From Chrysomallon squamiferum (taxonomy: Eukaryota > Mollusca > Gastropoda > Neomphalida > Peltospiridae), in NCBI GenBank assembly GCA_012295275.1, contig CM022667.1:15432879-15490804 (forward strand): a stretch of 57,926 nt of DNA, read 5' to 3'. Position 1 is the stretch's first letter; each line of letters opens with the position of its first letter. The notes under the pieces were generated by a model. It made no database searches. It saw only the letters and a program-made list of their open reading frames with translations, and was not told the origin of the DNA. Positions 38,263 through 57,926 of the stretch are shown here, piece after piece. Made by a program: the position numbers and the translations under genes.

Positions 38263-40090
38263 CAGGAATGTTATGTTATAGAATTTTCGGTTTTGTTTCT
38301 ATGCTGTATTTATGTATTAACGAAGGTTGGTGTCTTAAAATATTTGTTTTATCTTTGGAAATTTATGAAATGTGTTTAAGCTATTAGATCATAAATTTGT
38401 TATTCACTTTCAGCTTTCTTTTTATGTGAATGATATGTTAGCTTTATTGTTAATAGTAATACTTGCAGTAGTTTAAATGAAGGTAACGATATTACCTATT
38501 GTAGATATGTGACAAAAAGTATTAAAGTCTCGAATTAAAATTATTCGGTCAGTTGACCTAACGTAATGGATTGTTTAGGATCGATCACGCTAAACCAGAC
38601 GAACTGACTACTATTTCGTCAGCGGAAGATGTTGACAGTATTTTGCCCAAGTAAAGTTAGATCTCTGATCTACAGCTCAGACCAGGCCAGGAAGAGGTAT
38701 ATACTCAACTTTTTGAGTCTGGATGACATTTTGAAGGTATTGTTCATCAGAAAATTTAAATTAGTTCTACATCAGCAAAAGGAAAACAGTAAAGAGCGAA
38801 GCAGTGGAGACATTATAATACTAAGTCCCAAAAAGATTTCTTCTTCGACAATTTGTAAAATAAATAACGGAAGAACTACAACAACGTTGTTTTTGGAAGT
38901 TGAGCTCGCCAGCTGGATACAAGCACTAGATAGGACATTTTGATGCAGGGTACATTTTATAGTGTTGCGATTTAAATATTTTAAATGTATGGATTTCATT
39001 TGTTTTTGTGATAACTCCGATTCTATGTTATAATTAAATTATAATAATGATAGCATTGTAAATAATAATGTTTCTGTTGTGTATCTTATTTCTAATAACT
39101 TTACGTTTAATACTTATTGGATGTTGGAAATGTTTGACAAGAAAATTAAATTTAATATATGACAATATCTACTACCATCAGCACCATTACAATTACTACT
39201 ACTGCTAGCATTATATCAACACCACTGCCACTACTTTTATTACTTCTGCTGTTGCTGCTGTTCACGTTATTATTGCTACGACTAATGGTACTGTTATTAG
39301 AGCTATTGTTACTATGTTTTCTATTATATGTAGTGTCGTAATAAATATTTACAAATAGTTGATATCTGTTTTGAATTGTGACATATGCTTTATTTATTTA
39401 TTTATTTATTCATTTATTCATTCATTTAAATAATCTTTTCACTTATGATAGAGAGCGCTCGACCAGAGTTCCAGTTATGAAAATATATTTTTGGAAGCTT
39501 TGTACAATTACAAAGCAAAATGCGTATCAAGTTCAACACACAATTTCACCAGCAATGTAGCAGTTGACCGCAAGATGCTAATGTGAAGAGACATGCAGCG
39601 AAGAGAAAATACGACTTCTCGATCAACAATCCACCCCAACACACTTATACAATTTCATAATGACAGTCTGGTACTAGATAAAATTTCTCGTGCGAACTAC
39701 CAGTCCAGTACAAAATAACAATGGACTGTAGATATAACACATACGATATAATATTTTATACTATCGAAAACATTAGCAACAGAAATCAACTAAAGAAAAT
39801 GTCTAGTGTACATACATTTTATTGATTGTTGTATACAAGTTGTCATCACTGTTTGGTCTTTGTCATGTCACACATATAAGTATTTTGTTCAGAATACTTT
39901 TGTTAGCTTTCCGTGTATCCCGAGAGATCTCTGGTACATTCGGGTTCGTTCAGTGTTGTCTAAAAGTCTTCGACAGACAATGCATAACAATAATAGTAAT
40001 TTCACATTTAGCAATATATCTGCGATAAGTAAACAATAACTTCGAGTAAGTCAGAATAATTGTTTGTATTAAATAATTGTTTGTAACAGA
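38263..40090. other. Third copy of the unknown segment
   Basis: Same orientation as 23655-25128 but more diverged, with an 8-base insertion near 39452. At about 39832-40080 the sequence differs completely from the other two copies. No protein recognised. Confidence 0.5.
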
Positions 40091-40548
40091 GGGAACAAAG
40101 GATCAGTACAGAACTGTCCTCCTTACTCATGAATCTAGATTCAACTGGCGAACTGCCAATGGGTGTTTCAAAGTCTATCGCAGACGAAATCCTCGCACTA
40201 GTCTTAATTCGGCTCGGCACATCACCTGATTTTCAAAGAAGGCAACGCTTGAGTGCATGTTTCCAGATCGTGTGCTGATTTTCTGACTCTACGTCATCGA
40301 GAGGTGATGCCCTGCCAGCAGTGTCTCCAGACCTGAATCCCATAGAGCAGCTGATGGATAAGCTAGGAAGGCACGTCCACACGGGTGATTCATTGTCACT
40401 GAACAGTTGTAACATTCCCACACAAACAGGACCATTCATTCCATGAGACACCAATGTCAAGGCTGGATCTATGCCAGTGGATGGCATACGTCCTAATGTT
40501 ATAACGTTCGACATGTTCATTATCATTTATGCCTTCTTTAATTGTCTG
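40091..40548 (+). mobile_element. Tc1-like transposase relic, fourth copy
   Basis: Plus strand with the 'ESRFNWRTANG' and 'SPDLNPIEQLMDKLGR' motifs. The DNARVH segment has a stop (cga to tga). The end nearest P6 is about 35 bases shorter than in the other copies. Inactive. Confidence 0.8.
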
Positions 40549-40707
40549 ATATTTCCCCTCAGATGCAGTGTTATAGATTTTACTTAATTTTAGACCAAGG
40601 TTTTCATTTGTCATCATTTCGTTGTTCATTTCAATACTAATACAGTAATTTTGTGAATAAACAAACCTGAAACACACCGCTAATGTTAACAACGTTATTA
40701 TCGTCAC
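40549..40707 (-). pseudogene. P6: 5' part of P-family exon 1, start codon lost
   Basis: Minus-strand signal peptide and about 45 residues of the PAN-like domain, then the Tc1 relic. The initiator ATG of the other copies is ATA here (40701-40699). No later exons. Confidence 0.75.
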
Positions 40708-42267
40708 TGAGTATGTATCTCAATAAATATGTTTCAGATCTTTCTGTTCTTTTCACCTGTTACAAAATAGAATTTCTTTTAGAATAACAGCGTGTAGTTA
40801 CTTCTAAATTTGGTCATAGAATTGTAGTCATCAGCTAAATATCTTCCGATCACTAGACAGTCTGTCTCGAAACAAACGATGCTGATAGTTTAATGAATAA
40901 TAAAAAGTCAAAGCAATAAAGTAGATGAATTTCTCTATATTTCTTGTTGTTTTCCTTTTTTTTCTTTTGTTCTTTACAGGTAAATCAAATGACGAAATAT
41001 TAAATTATTGTGTCGCTGCTACAATAAATGCTATACTTGCAGCAGATATGAATGCATTTTATATATAAGTGAAAATTCATTGCAAACCTTAAAATGTTAG
41101 TTTTGATTTTCTTTTAGTTTTTTTACTGAATATCGTTAATCCTCATTTACATTAAACTGTGTTATTGACAGATATAAAAAAATGTTATAAAAATGTATTT
41201 TACCAAGACAAACTTTTTGTAAAAATGCTCTTCCAAAAGAAAAAAGAAAACGAGAAAAAGAAATAGAAATTTAATTTTAAATTCTTTTTATGTTGTTGTT
41301 GTCATAATTATTTTTAACATAAATTTTACTGAACATGTTTATGTGCCAAACAACAAAGTCTTCAAAGCGATACGCATCCCTGAATAAAACAGACTTCGCT
41401 CATTATTTATTGATATCCAGCATTGTTTTGTTTTTAAAAGAATAGTATTTATTTGAACTCAGACGAAAATAAAAAAACAAAAGCTTGTTGAACCTTTTCT
41501 TACTAAATACTTAATAATGGAAGAAATGACCCTGTCTATATCACACCACTGTGCAAAAACAGCAGCAGTTCAGTCAGTTTACACAATTCAGGTATCATAA
41601 AGAAAACAATATCTTCAGATAAAGAGTAAAAACAAAATTCCTTGTCGAAGTACAGTTTGAACGAGAAGAACGTAAAACTGTAATAAAAGGTTCAAAAATT
41701 GTTCATATTATTGTAATTCATTATCTATCGTTTGATACTAAAGAGTTATTTAATAATGTTTTGCAAAGTGTGTTTTTATTTTGTTAAATATTTTTATTTA
41801 TTTATTTATTTTATGAATATCTTTTAGTTGTTGTTGAGCAATCAGTAGATTTCTCTCCTTATTTATGTAATAAATATAGAAATAAATTAATATATAAGTG
41901 TATAACAACAACAACAACATTGATAATAATTATTAATTTAGAAGTCGTAGCAGTAATAATAATAATACTGATTATGATTATAATAATAAAGAAGCAAATA
42001 CTACAACAATAATATTAATAATAATGATAACAATAATACTTACAATAACAAAATAATAATAATAATAATAGCAAAATAATAATAATAATAATAATAATAA
42101 CAATAATAATGGTAGAGCTAGATTATGGCCACTGAAAAATATTAATTACTTCTACGTAGTTAATGAAGAACAGAAAGGAACGGGACTCTTATATTTTCTA
42201 GATGCGAACAGTCTTCGAAGTTGCTTAAATATTGGCTGTGGAGACATTTGTCAGTCTTGAAAAAGGA
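40708..42267. other. Upstream region of P6, no gene
   Basis: Inverted paralogue of the P2 and P4 upstream regions, with (TTTA)n near 41800 and AAT repeats at 41950-42110. No gene seen. Confidence 0.5.
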
Positions 42268-42412
42268 ACAAACTGCCTGAAACACAGTTTCCAGTTTTGT
42301 CGTTTTCTAATGAGGGTATCCCGCTGGAGAAATCTTTTCTAAATCACTGGGGTTTGATTTCTTCCTGGTCACTAGCTATCTCTGGACCAGTTATATTTAC
42401 TAACAGCCACAT
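42268..42412 (-). pseudogene. Fossil of P-family module 2 (copy 5)
   Basis: Minus strand, same fragment as copies 2-4, but the module Trp codon is TGA here, so the frame is cut in two. Followed by a shorter TAC tract. Confidence 0.7.
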
Positions 42413-42939
42413 GTAGTAGTAGTAGTAATAGTGGTAGTAGTAGTAGTAATAGTAGTAGTATCGTCGTCTTCTTTTACAAGGTCTTCATAACAATAAACCA
42501 TCAACATTACATCACAACAAACAACAAGTAACATTTATTTTTTTATATTCATTACAATAACAGTATAACCAAAGGCAACAGTCTATGGTACAATCAGCAC
42601 AAATTAAGGAAATATCTATACATTTTTAAAATCCAACACAATTTGACAAGAAAAATGAAACAAGTGTCGTCACAGTCAATTACCATTTCAGTTCTTCTGT
42701 TAACAAAGATCACTCAGTTAATCAGATGACACAACAAAACATGATACCAACAGAGATAACAAGATATTCAACCATGTGCATCTTTGTTACGTTTATTAAC
42801 AAAAGACAGAGGTGTTTCGCCATTATTTGGTCATTGTAATTTAATTATAATCTACATTAATCTAATGATGTATGTGAAAGATGTTTGTATTGTGCGGTCA
42901 TTGTCATTATAATAAGTTCGACATCAGTTGGTAATTAAA

Positions 42940-43039
42940 TGATGACGTCTGAACGTTGCTCACATCTGGAATTAAAGTATATAAGATCGCGATAGACAGC
43001 CAAAATGTATCAAACCTTTTACAGCTTTGACCAGATAAG
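42940..43039 (+). promoter_or_regulatory. G5 promoter and non-coding first exon
   Basis: CRE-like TGACGTCT upstream, TATATAAG at 42978-42985, first exon ending at 43039 with AAG|GTGAGT, intron to the AG before the ATG at 43508. Confidence 0.7.
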
Positions 43040-43449
43040 GTGAGTAACGTTCTGAATGTTTCAATATATTTTATTAGTAAAAATGAATAGACGTATCGGC
43101 TTTCAGTAATAGTAGGTAATGTACAAATGTGTAAAACATTTTCTCGGAAAGACAATATGAAATATTTAGCACATTTAGATAAAATAATGGTAGAAGTTCT
43201 AAGTATAATGAATTGATATTGTTTCTATGGTTATAGTTATTTATTATCGTTTTGTTGATGATGCTTTAAATATAACTTTTTATTTTAAATAATTTTAAAG
43301 GTACAGAATACTACTACTATTACTACTACTACCACTATCACTACGATTACTATCATTATTATTACTACTACTACAACTACTAGTACCTCTACTACTACTA
43401 CTATTAGTGTCATTATTATAAATTATTATTATTATTATAAATCATAATA

Positions 43450-43482
<33 letters not shown>

Positions 43483-43507
43483 ATTATTATTATTATTATT
43501 ATTTCAG

Positions 43508-44881
43508 ATGAATTCTTTTATCCTAATTTTGAGTGTTCTGGTTGCGACAACTCTAAGTTACAGAATCACTATTGAGTGCGATGGTAAGTATTTCATAGAC
43601 ATACATTCAAGAAGCTAGGAAAATATAGTAATTACTTTTTACAATGATCTATAATGTCAATTATTTTTCCAATCAAATTCAATTTTTTTAATCATAATAT
43701 ACAATATATAATCTAGAAATAAACACTATTTCTAAAATAGACTGCTTATGTCCAAACAATGCACGTTAAACGATCATGCACATAGTATTTTCGCTATATA
43801 TTTTATTACATAAGTAAATTTCCACTGCTGTTATCAGTTGTGTATATATATATCTTTTTCTTTTACTAATTCTTCGATCGGTATAATAATGAATATTTTA
43901 ACAACACTTAAAAGGTTAGTGCTATCTCCGAATATTGCCTAATCCAGACTTTTCATGTTTACTTCATATTTTAATAAATCCTTATTTTCACGCTTTTTTT
44001 ATCCTCCATGTGTTTTATTTCTCTCTTTCCGTTTAGATGGTAAAAAGAGCATAGACTCGGACGAAATAGGTGATCTTCTAGCCCTACTCACTAGTGATAA
44101 AGATCTGGATGATGCCTCTATTGGATTGGGAGATGATGGACTCTCTGGTATGGGATTGGGATTAGGAGGGGGTGATGAACTCTCTGGTATGGGATTGGGA
44201 TTAGGAGGAGGTGATGGACTATCTGGTTTGGGATTAGGAGGAGGTGATGAACTCTCTGGTATGGGATTGGGATTAGGAGGAGGTGATGAACTATCTGGTT
44301 TGGGATTAGGAGGAGGTGATGAACTCTCTGGTATGGGATTGGGATTAGGAGGAGGTGATGAACTATCAGGTATGGGACTGGGATTAGGAGGAGGTGATGG
44401 ACTTTCAGGTATGGGATTAGGAGGTGGTGATGGACTGTCAGGTATGGGATTAGGAGGAGGTGATGGATTATCAGGTATGGGATTAGGAGGAGGTGATGGA
44501 CAATCTAGTATGGGATTAGGTGATGTGTCAGGTCTGCTCAGAGAAGTCGCAGACCTCCTCCTCAAAGACAAACAAACTGCCGAAGCTGATGCTTTGAACA
44601 AAGCCGCTGACGTCATCGACAAAATGCAAAAGCAAATCAAAGAGAAAATGGCAGAGGAAGAGAAAAAGGCACAAGATGAGATAACGAAGGAGCTGGAAAA
44701 GGAATCTGAGAAAGAAGAGAAGGAAGTAAATGCATACATATATACTTACCTAAATACAGACAGACGTAGACAAAACGTTCGTAAATACAATATTTATTAT
44801 GATATGTTGTTATTGTTGTCCTTTCTTTATGTGTTTGTCTTTATCAAAATATTCTTCATTTCTTTATTTATTTTAATATAG
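43508..44881 (+). CDS. G5: secreted glycine-rich repeat protein, truncated tail
   Basis: Exons 43508-43583 and from 44037 join in frame (ECD-DGKKS). Signal peptide, head 'DSDEIGDLLALLTSDKDLDD', about eleven glycine-rich units and the first half of the Glu/Lys tail are intact. After 'EKEEKE' (44725) about 340 bases present in G4 are missing, joining exon sequence directly to intron DNA. Reading through gives a 306-residue product ending at 44881 with a hydrophobic end (LLLLSFLYVFVFIK...). Alternatively GTAAAT at 44726 acts as a new donor, but the old last exon at 44882 would then be out of phase (short RRILKI tail). Either way the normal C-terminus (ATDLEDLNREL) is lost. Functional state unclear. 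Confidence 0.65.
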
Positions 44882-45226
44882 CGACGGATCTTGAAGATTT
44901 GAACAGAGAACTGTGATTACGTCTAGCAATACAGGATTATACTGATGACGCTGATACGACAAAGTGTACACCAAGATAATTTTGTTTTGTTTAGACTTTA
45001 ATTTATTCTAAATACAATAAAATTTAAATTAATTTATGCGTTTATTCTTATTATATTCTTCATATTGTTCCAAAACCTTTTCTTGCCTAACTCTTTCTTT
45101 CTATCTGTCAGTATTTTTATCTTTTCATCTATCTATTTATCTTATCTCTTCTGTCTGTCTGTCTGTATCTATCTATTCATTCTATCAGTCTATCTATTTG
45201 TCTATCTATATCTATCTATCTATAAC
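44882..45226 (+). other. Last exon relic of G5 and 3' flank
   Basis: 44882-44916 is the ATDLEDLNREL exon with TGA. AATAAA lies at 45016-45021. The flank with TCTA repeats parallels the one behind G4, then the gap starts. Confidence 0.6.
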
Positions 45227-45426
45227 NNNNNNNNNNNNNNNNNNNNNNNNNNNNNNNNNNNNNNNNNNNNNNNNNNNNNNNNNNNNNNNNNNNNNNNNNN
45301 NNNNNNNNNNNNNNNNNNNNNNNNNNNNNNNNNNNNNNNNNNNNNNNNNNNNNNNNNNNNNNNNNNNNNNNNNNNNNNNNNNNNNNNNNNNNNNNNNNNN
45401 NNNNNNNNNNNNNNNNNNNNNNNNNN
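45227..45426. other. Assembly gap (200 N)
   Basis: Placeholder gap between G5 and the first visible transglutaminase exon. It begins in a TCTA microsatellite that G4 also has. Confidence 0.98.
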
Positions 45427-45761
45427 TTTGGGGGTTGTTGTTCTGTTGTTTTGTTTGTTTACTTCTTTGTTGTTGTTTTTTTTGTTGTTGTTGTTTTTTT
45501 TTTTTTTTTTTTTTTTGATTTGTAGATATTTTTCTCCTATTTTTTATTATTGTTACTGATTTTGTGCAAAATTTTGTTGTTGTTTATTGTTATTTGGTTT
45601 ATATTTTTTATGTTATTTATTATCCGTCGTGTGCACAATATTATTATTTACTTGTTTTTATATAATTTTTCACAAATATTTCCGGTACATAACACACAAA
45701 TGAAACCATCCTGATTCTTTTATATATATTCTCATAATTTGTTTTCCCTTCTCTCGTTCAG

Positions 45762-53874
<8,113 letters not shown>

Positions 53875-55300
53875 CTGGTTCCTTGGTACACTGTGTGTGT
53901 ATGTTATTTTAATTAATATATTTATTTATTTATTTATTTATTGATTTATTGATTTATTGATTTATTTATTATTGCTAATTTCTTTTTATTTGTTTTATTT
54001 TTATTTTATTTATTTTTCCCTCGGGCTTTATGTTGGGGCTTTTTTAGTGGTTTTGTTTGTTTTCATTTTTGTAATTATTTGGATTTTCTTTTGTTTTCTT
54101 TCAAACGTCTATTTTATATATAGCGAGAATTTAAATCATTTTTGTTTATAGACAAATTTTCATCATTCATGATTTGTTTTATATTTTGTCAAGTGTCAGA
54201 AAATATATTCTCAGAGTGGCATATTTCTGTTCCTCTATAAACTTGTCTGATTCATGTTTCAGCTCGGTCTAGTATCTTAGGTCTTCAGTAAAAATGATAA
54301 TTCTTAAAACAGGTTTCCTCTCTTCGAGATAAAACATAGTTCAATAAGCCAACTGTAGGTTACGAGATGAATTAAAATCTTCTAACAATTCTTGTTTTAT
54401 CTTTGTTGTTGTTGTTTCTTTTATTGATGATTTTTGCTGTTGTTTTTGTTGTTGTTTTTTTTTTTTGTATTATTTTGTGTGTTTTTATGTTGTTATTATT
54501 ATTTTTGTTTGTTATTTAATTGTGGGTTTTTTTTTTATTTATTTATTTATTTATTTTTTTTGTGGGGTTGTTTCATTTTGCTTTGTTTTGATATGTAGGA
54601 CGTACTAATCATCTAACTATAGAATGCACCATAATTATTATCGTCTAGTAATCGATAATTAAATTACGCTTAACTGTTTATATCATTTCCATTTTCTTTT
54701 TGTCTTTTCTTTTTATACATATACTTACACATATATGCATACATACATACCTATTGACATACATATGTGTGTATGTGTGTGTGTGTGAGAGAGAGGTATA
54801 TATATATATATATATATGTATATAAATTCATGGTCGACTACTAGATATGATAATTATGGTGCGTTCTAGAGTTACGTGGTAAAATTCACTATATGCGGCT
54901 CCAGTCTTTTAAATTATTTAATTTTGTTTTAAATAAGAAACGCTTGAAAACAACAGCTTCAGACGCATTCTCATTCCATTGCTACCACGTGACTATTTAA
55001 TCAAACGCCGTTTTATCATTTCCCACACGCTTTGCACATGCTGATCTTTCAGTTTTACCGTACGAGTATTTAACTGTTGTAACTATGATTTTACTGTCTG
55101 TGTGATAGGTATATATAAAACATCCCTTGCTGCTAATTAGTAAGAATAGTTTATAAAATGGCGACAGTTGCTTGTTTCTGTCGTCGCTGTTTATGAAAAA
55201 ATTTTGTTGCTCTTTTTTAAATATGATGAAGTGTGTTTAAACTTTCGTTTATCGATAATGTCTCATAACTTCTCGCATCCTTTTTCTATTAATAATTTAT
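53875..55300. other. 3' UTR and AT-rich flank of the transglutaminase
   Basis: Begins with the transglutaminase 3' UTR and (TTTA)n at 53925-53975. T-rich tracts occur at 54450-54570 and (TG)n/(TA)n at 54770-54820. No open frame of interest. Confidence 0.5.
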
Positions 55301-55309
55301 TAAATATAA

Positions 55310-56730
55310 TTATTGTAGGTAATCAGGAATCCACTACTTAATTAGCAATAGTTTGTGTAATCAGGAATACACTATTTAATCAGCAATTGTATACGAATCA
55401 GTAATGAAATACTTAGTCAGCAATAGTATGCCTAATTCAGAATACAATACCTGAACAGAAATGGTGTGTGAATTTTGTACATAATGAAGGAATACAAAAC
55501 AAAAGGAACAATTCATACCCAATTAAGAATACGATTTTCAGTCAGTATTGTATTCCTAATCAGGAATGCAATAGCTAAATCAGAATACATTACGTAAACA
55601 AATTCAACAAACAATCGCTATCCATTAACAATATAAACAGAATATAATGTTTAATTAGCAATAATATACGGAATTAGAAGAAGACAAAAAACAAAAAATA
55701 CAATCAGCAGTAATATATATAATTAGGAAAACAGTAATTAATCAGGAATATAATAAGGAATACAGTTTTTAATCAGCAATAGCATATATAATGAGGAATT
55801 TGCCATATAATCAGCAGTAATATATATATATATATATATAACAGGAAATGCCTTAAAGCAGTCAGCTTTAATTATGTAAATAATACCATATAAGGAATAT
55901 ATCACTTATTAGCAAAGGTTTGCAGGATTCAGTCTAAAATAGGAACATATAGTTTACTTAACTGATGTATAGTATTTAATTGTCAACAATGCAGCAAATC
56001 ATGAATCCGATACTTAATTAGCAGTGCTATACGTAATTTGGGATACAACAATATAGCAGTAGCAACATCACGTAATTTAAAATTCAAAATGCAGCATTTG
56101 TTTGTGATTTTCCACTACAACATACGAAAGATATTTCTATACGTTGTACGAATCCGTTCTTAAATCAGAATACGACACTTTCTAAATGTATTCATAATAA
56201 AGAATATAATAAGTGAATCAGAATACAATACGTCATTCGACAAACAGTTGTTAATCAGCACTAGTATATATAATCAGGAATACTATACATCGTGCGTAAA
56301 TAATATTATATAAGGAATGCAATATTATAATAATAGGAATGCAATAGTCAATAGTAAGCATAATGAGGAATACAATACATAATACGTAAACAATACTATA
56401 TAAGGAATACAATACTCAAATAATAATAATATACGTAAACAGGAATACAATACTTAATACTATAGGTAATCATGAATACAATACTTAATACTATAGGTAA
56501 TCATGAATACAATAGTTAAAACGATAGGTAATCATGAATACAATATTTAATACTATAAGTAATCATGAATACAATAGTTAAAACTTAAGGTAATCATGAA
56601 TACAATACTTAATACCATAGGTAATCAATAATACAATACTTAATAATATAGATAATCGGGAATACAATACTTAATAATATAGGTAATCGGTAATACAATA
56701 CTTAATACTATAGGCAATACGTAGTATATA
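55310..56730. repeat. 31-bp AT-rich minisatellite, diverged to the left
   Basis: From about 56440 to 56725 a unit of about 31 bases containing 'aatcatgaatacaatactt' and 'aatactatagg' repeats about nine times. From 55310 to 56440 the same words (aatcaggaatacaata..., ttaatcagcaatag) recur at looser spacing, consistent with older, decayed copies. No coding content. Confidence 0.8.
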
Positions 56731-56939
56731 GTGTAATTCAAGTGTAATTATTAACATGGAGTACAGTGCTGAATCAGCAATAGTATTTGAGTGCAGAAAA
56801 ATCAGTACTCAAGTTGAACCGTAATTCGGAACTAGACGTAAATGCTCTACTTTACAAAAACCACCACAGCTAATCAAGAAAAACGCCATAAAAATTTGAA
56901 TTACAATTCTCTTTACGCCGAGAAAGTATCGACGGCCCA

Positions 56940-57386
56940 TGTACTTGGCTATTGAGACCCCTGTTGTTTGTAAGACTATTTAACCCCAGTCTGCTGATAA
57001 TAACGTTGTCAAGTGGAAAGTTGCTTCTTTGGATCGACGCGTTTCAATCCTATCACCTGGACACAATAGCTCTACAATTTGCTGACAATAACCTTGTCAT
57101 AGGCCCAAAAATAACAAACAGGCGAGAAACAGAAAAGGAAAGGCAGTCGAAGAAGAATATTTCTAAACACTCTGAAGGCTGGCTGGCTGGTTGTGACAGT
57201 GTCCCTTGCCGAATGAAAGAGAAAGTTTTTTCCGTTCATTTATATTTCTGCTCTTTTATTTTCGCTCGTCGTGTATTATAATTCTGGAAGAATCGGTGAC
57301 AGAACTGACTGGCTGAAAGTTATATTAACGAAACTGTTTAATTTGTGGACTGCTTAATGAATGCTCGTGTATAAGTCTTTCACAGA
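56940..57386. other. Possible upstream region of a new gene
   Basis: Less AT-rich than its surroundings. A 109-residue plus-strand frame (56952-57281) shows no recognisable domain and ordinary chance features, so I do not call it a gene. It could be promoter or 5' UTR for the candidate exon that follows. Confidence 0.3.
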
Positions 57387-57469
57387 ATGTCGCTGGACGT
57401 CAGCGTTAATTTGGAGAAACGACGCGGCTCCTATGTGATGGACCGTTGTTTGCTCAGATCAAGTCCAAA
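57387..57469 (+). CDS. Candidate first coding exon of an unidentified gene
   Basis: The ATG at 57387 opens 27 codons (MSLDVSVNLEKRRGSYVMDR..., ending RSSPK) before a good donor (AAA|GTAAGT at 57470). A possible acceptor AG lies two bases before the ATG (57384-57385). GC content rises here compared with both sides. No domain is recognised. The rest of the gene would lie beyond the window. Confidence 0.35.
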
Positions 57470-57504
57470 GTAAGTCATTTAATATGTTTATAACTATTAG
57501 AAAT

Positions 57505-57926
57505 TACTACATTATGTTATATTATATTACATTACATTACATTATATTAGATTATATTACATTATATTACATTACATTATATTATATTACATTGCATTAT
57601 ATTATATTATATTATATTATATTATATTATATTATATTATATTATATTATTCTGTATATTCAGATTATATGATTATGTTATCATGCGCTGCATTGCAACC
57701 TATAATTACAAATATAACTTTATCTCGTGTAACACTAACTTGCATACCTTACATTATACTGTACCGCATAAATATTATATTTTATTATAATACATTACTA
57801 TGCTATACTATACTATACTATACTGTACTATACTATACTATACTGTACTATGCTGTGCTGCACTATACTATATTGTATTGTACTATGCTATGCTAACTAT
57901 ACATATATTGTATTGTACTGTATAAT
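57505..57926. repeat. Pentanucleotide repeats
   Basis: (ATATT)n and (ACATT)n at 57510-57650, then (ACTAT)n-type at 57800-57926, running off the window. Open frames here are repeat artefacts. Confidence 0.9.

Noticed and set aside
56440-56725. Direct repeats resembling a CRISPR array
   Set aside because: Units are contiguous and diverged with no unique spacers, and the genome is animal.
56952-57281. 109-residue frame as a gene
   Set aside because: No recognisable motif and no support from splice sites. Kept only as possible upstream DNA.

Overview
The window is animal nuclear DNA: genes split by GT-AG introns, AT-rich, and full of microsatellites (GA/CT, TAC, TTA, tetranucleotides, poly-T). 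It also carries decayed Tc1-type and RNase H-bearing LINE elements. A transglutaminase of the factor XIII/annulin type and secreted multidomain genes point to an invertebrate. A mollusc or other lophotrochozoan is my best guess, but this is inference only. Two 200-N gaps (23455-23654 and 45227-45426) show it is a scaffold.

Positions 1-45000 hold a rearranged array of two unrelated secreted-protein families. Family G (G1-G5) has a signal-peptide exon, then one large exon encoding a glycine-rich array of about 10-12 residue units (consensus MGLGGGDGLSG) and a Glu/Lys-rich helical tail. A non-coding first exon sits behind a TATA box conserved in all five copies. G1 (185-1842, minus) and G3 (15359-17116, minus) are intact, with 306 and 321 predicted residues. 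G4 (28671-30677, plus) is longer with an early stop. G5 (43508-44881, plus) has lost half its tail. G2 (minus) is frameshifted in its repeat array. Family P (P1-P6) encodes a signal peptide, a PAN/apple-like Cys-rich domain, an EGF-like exon and a long C-terminal region that I read as four related modules of about 110 residues. P1 (4753-7062, plus, 600 aa) is intact. P5 (33117-35876) is full length with two frameshifts. P2, P3, P4 and P6 are broken at one shared point by the same Tc1 relic.

The ancestral arrangement is a divergent G(-)/P(+) pair, with (GA)n between neighbouring pairs. It appears as pair 1 (G1/P1), pair 2 (G2/P2) and pair 3 (G3/P3), then inverted as pair 4 (P4/G4) and pair 5 (P6/G5). 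P5 lies between pairs 4 and 5. About 4 kb of pair 3 is repeated in inverted orientation at roughly 98-99% identity (by eye, over a 230-base sample) across a LINE fragment and the first gap. Every pair also carries, between the two genes, a short fossil of P-family module 2.

From 45762 to 53874 ten in-frame exons encode the C-terminal 493 residues of a transglutaminase. The Cys-His-Asp triad is present, but the neighbouring catalytic Trp is replaced by Ser and the Gln before the catalytic Cys by Lys. Its N-terminal third is not visible. From 53900 to the end there is AT-rich DNA with a 31-bp minisatellite, a possible coding exon at 57387-57469, and pentanucleotide repeats. A working inference is that the G and P products are secreted structural, mucus, adhesive or matrix proteins, and that the transglutaminase is a candidate cross-linker. 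The sequence does not prove this.
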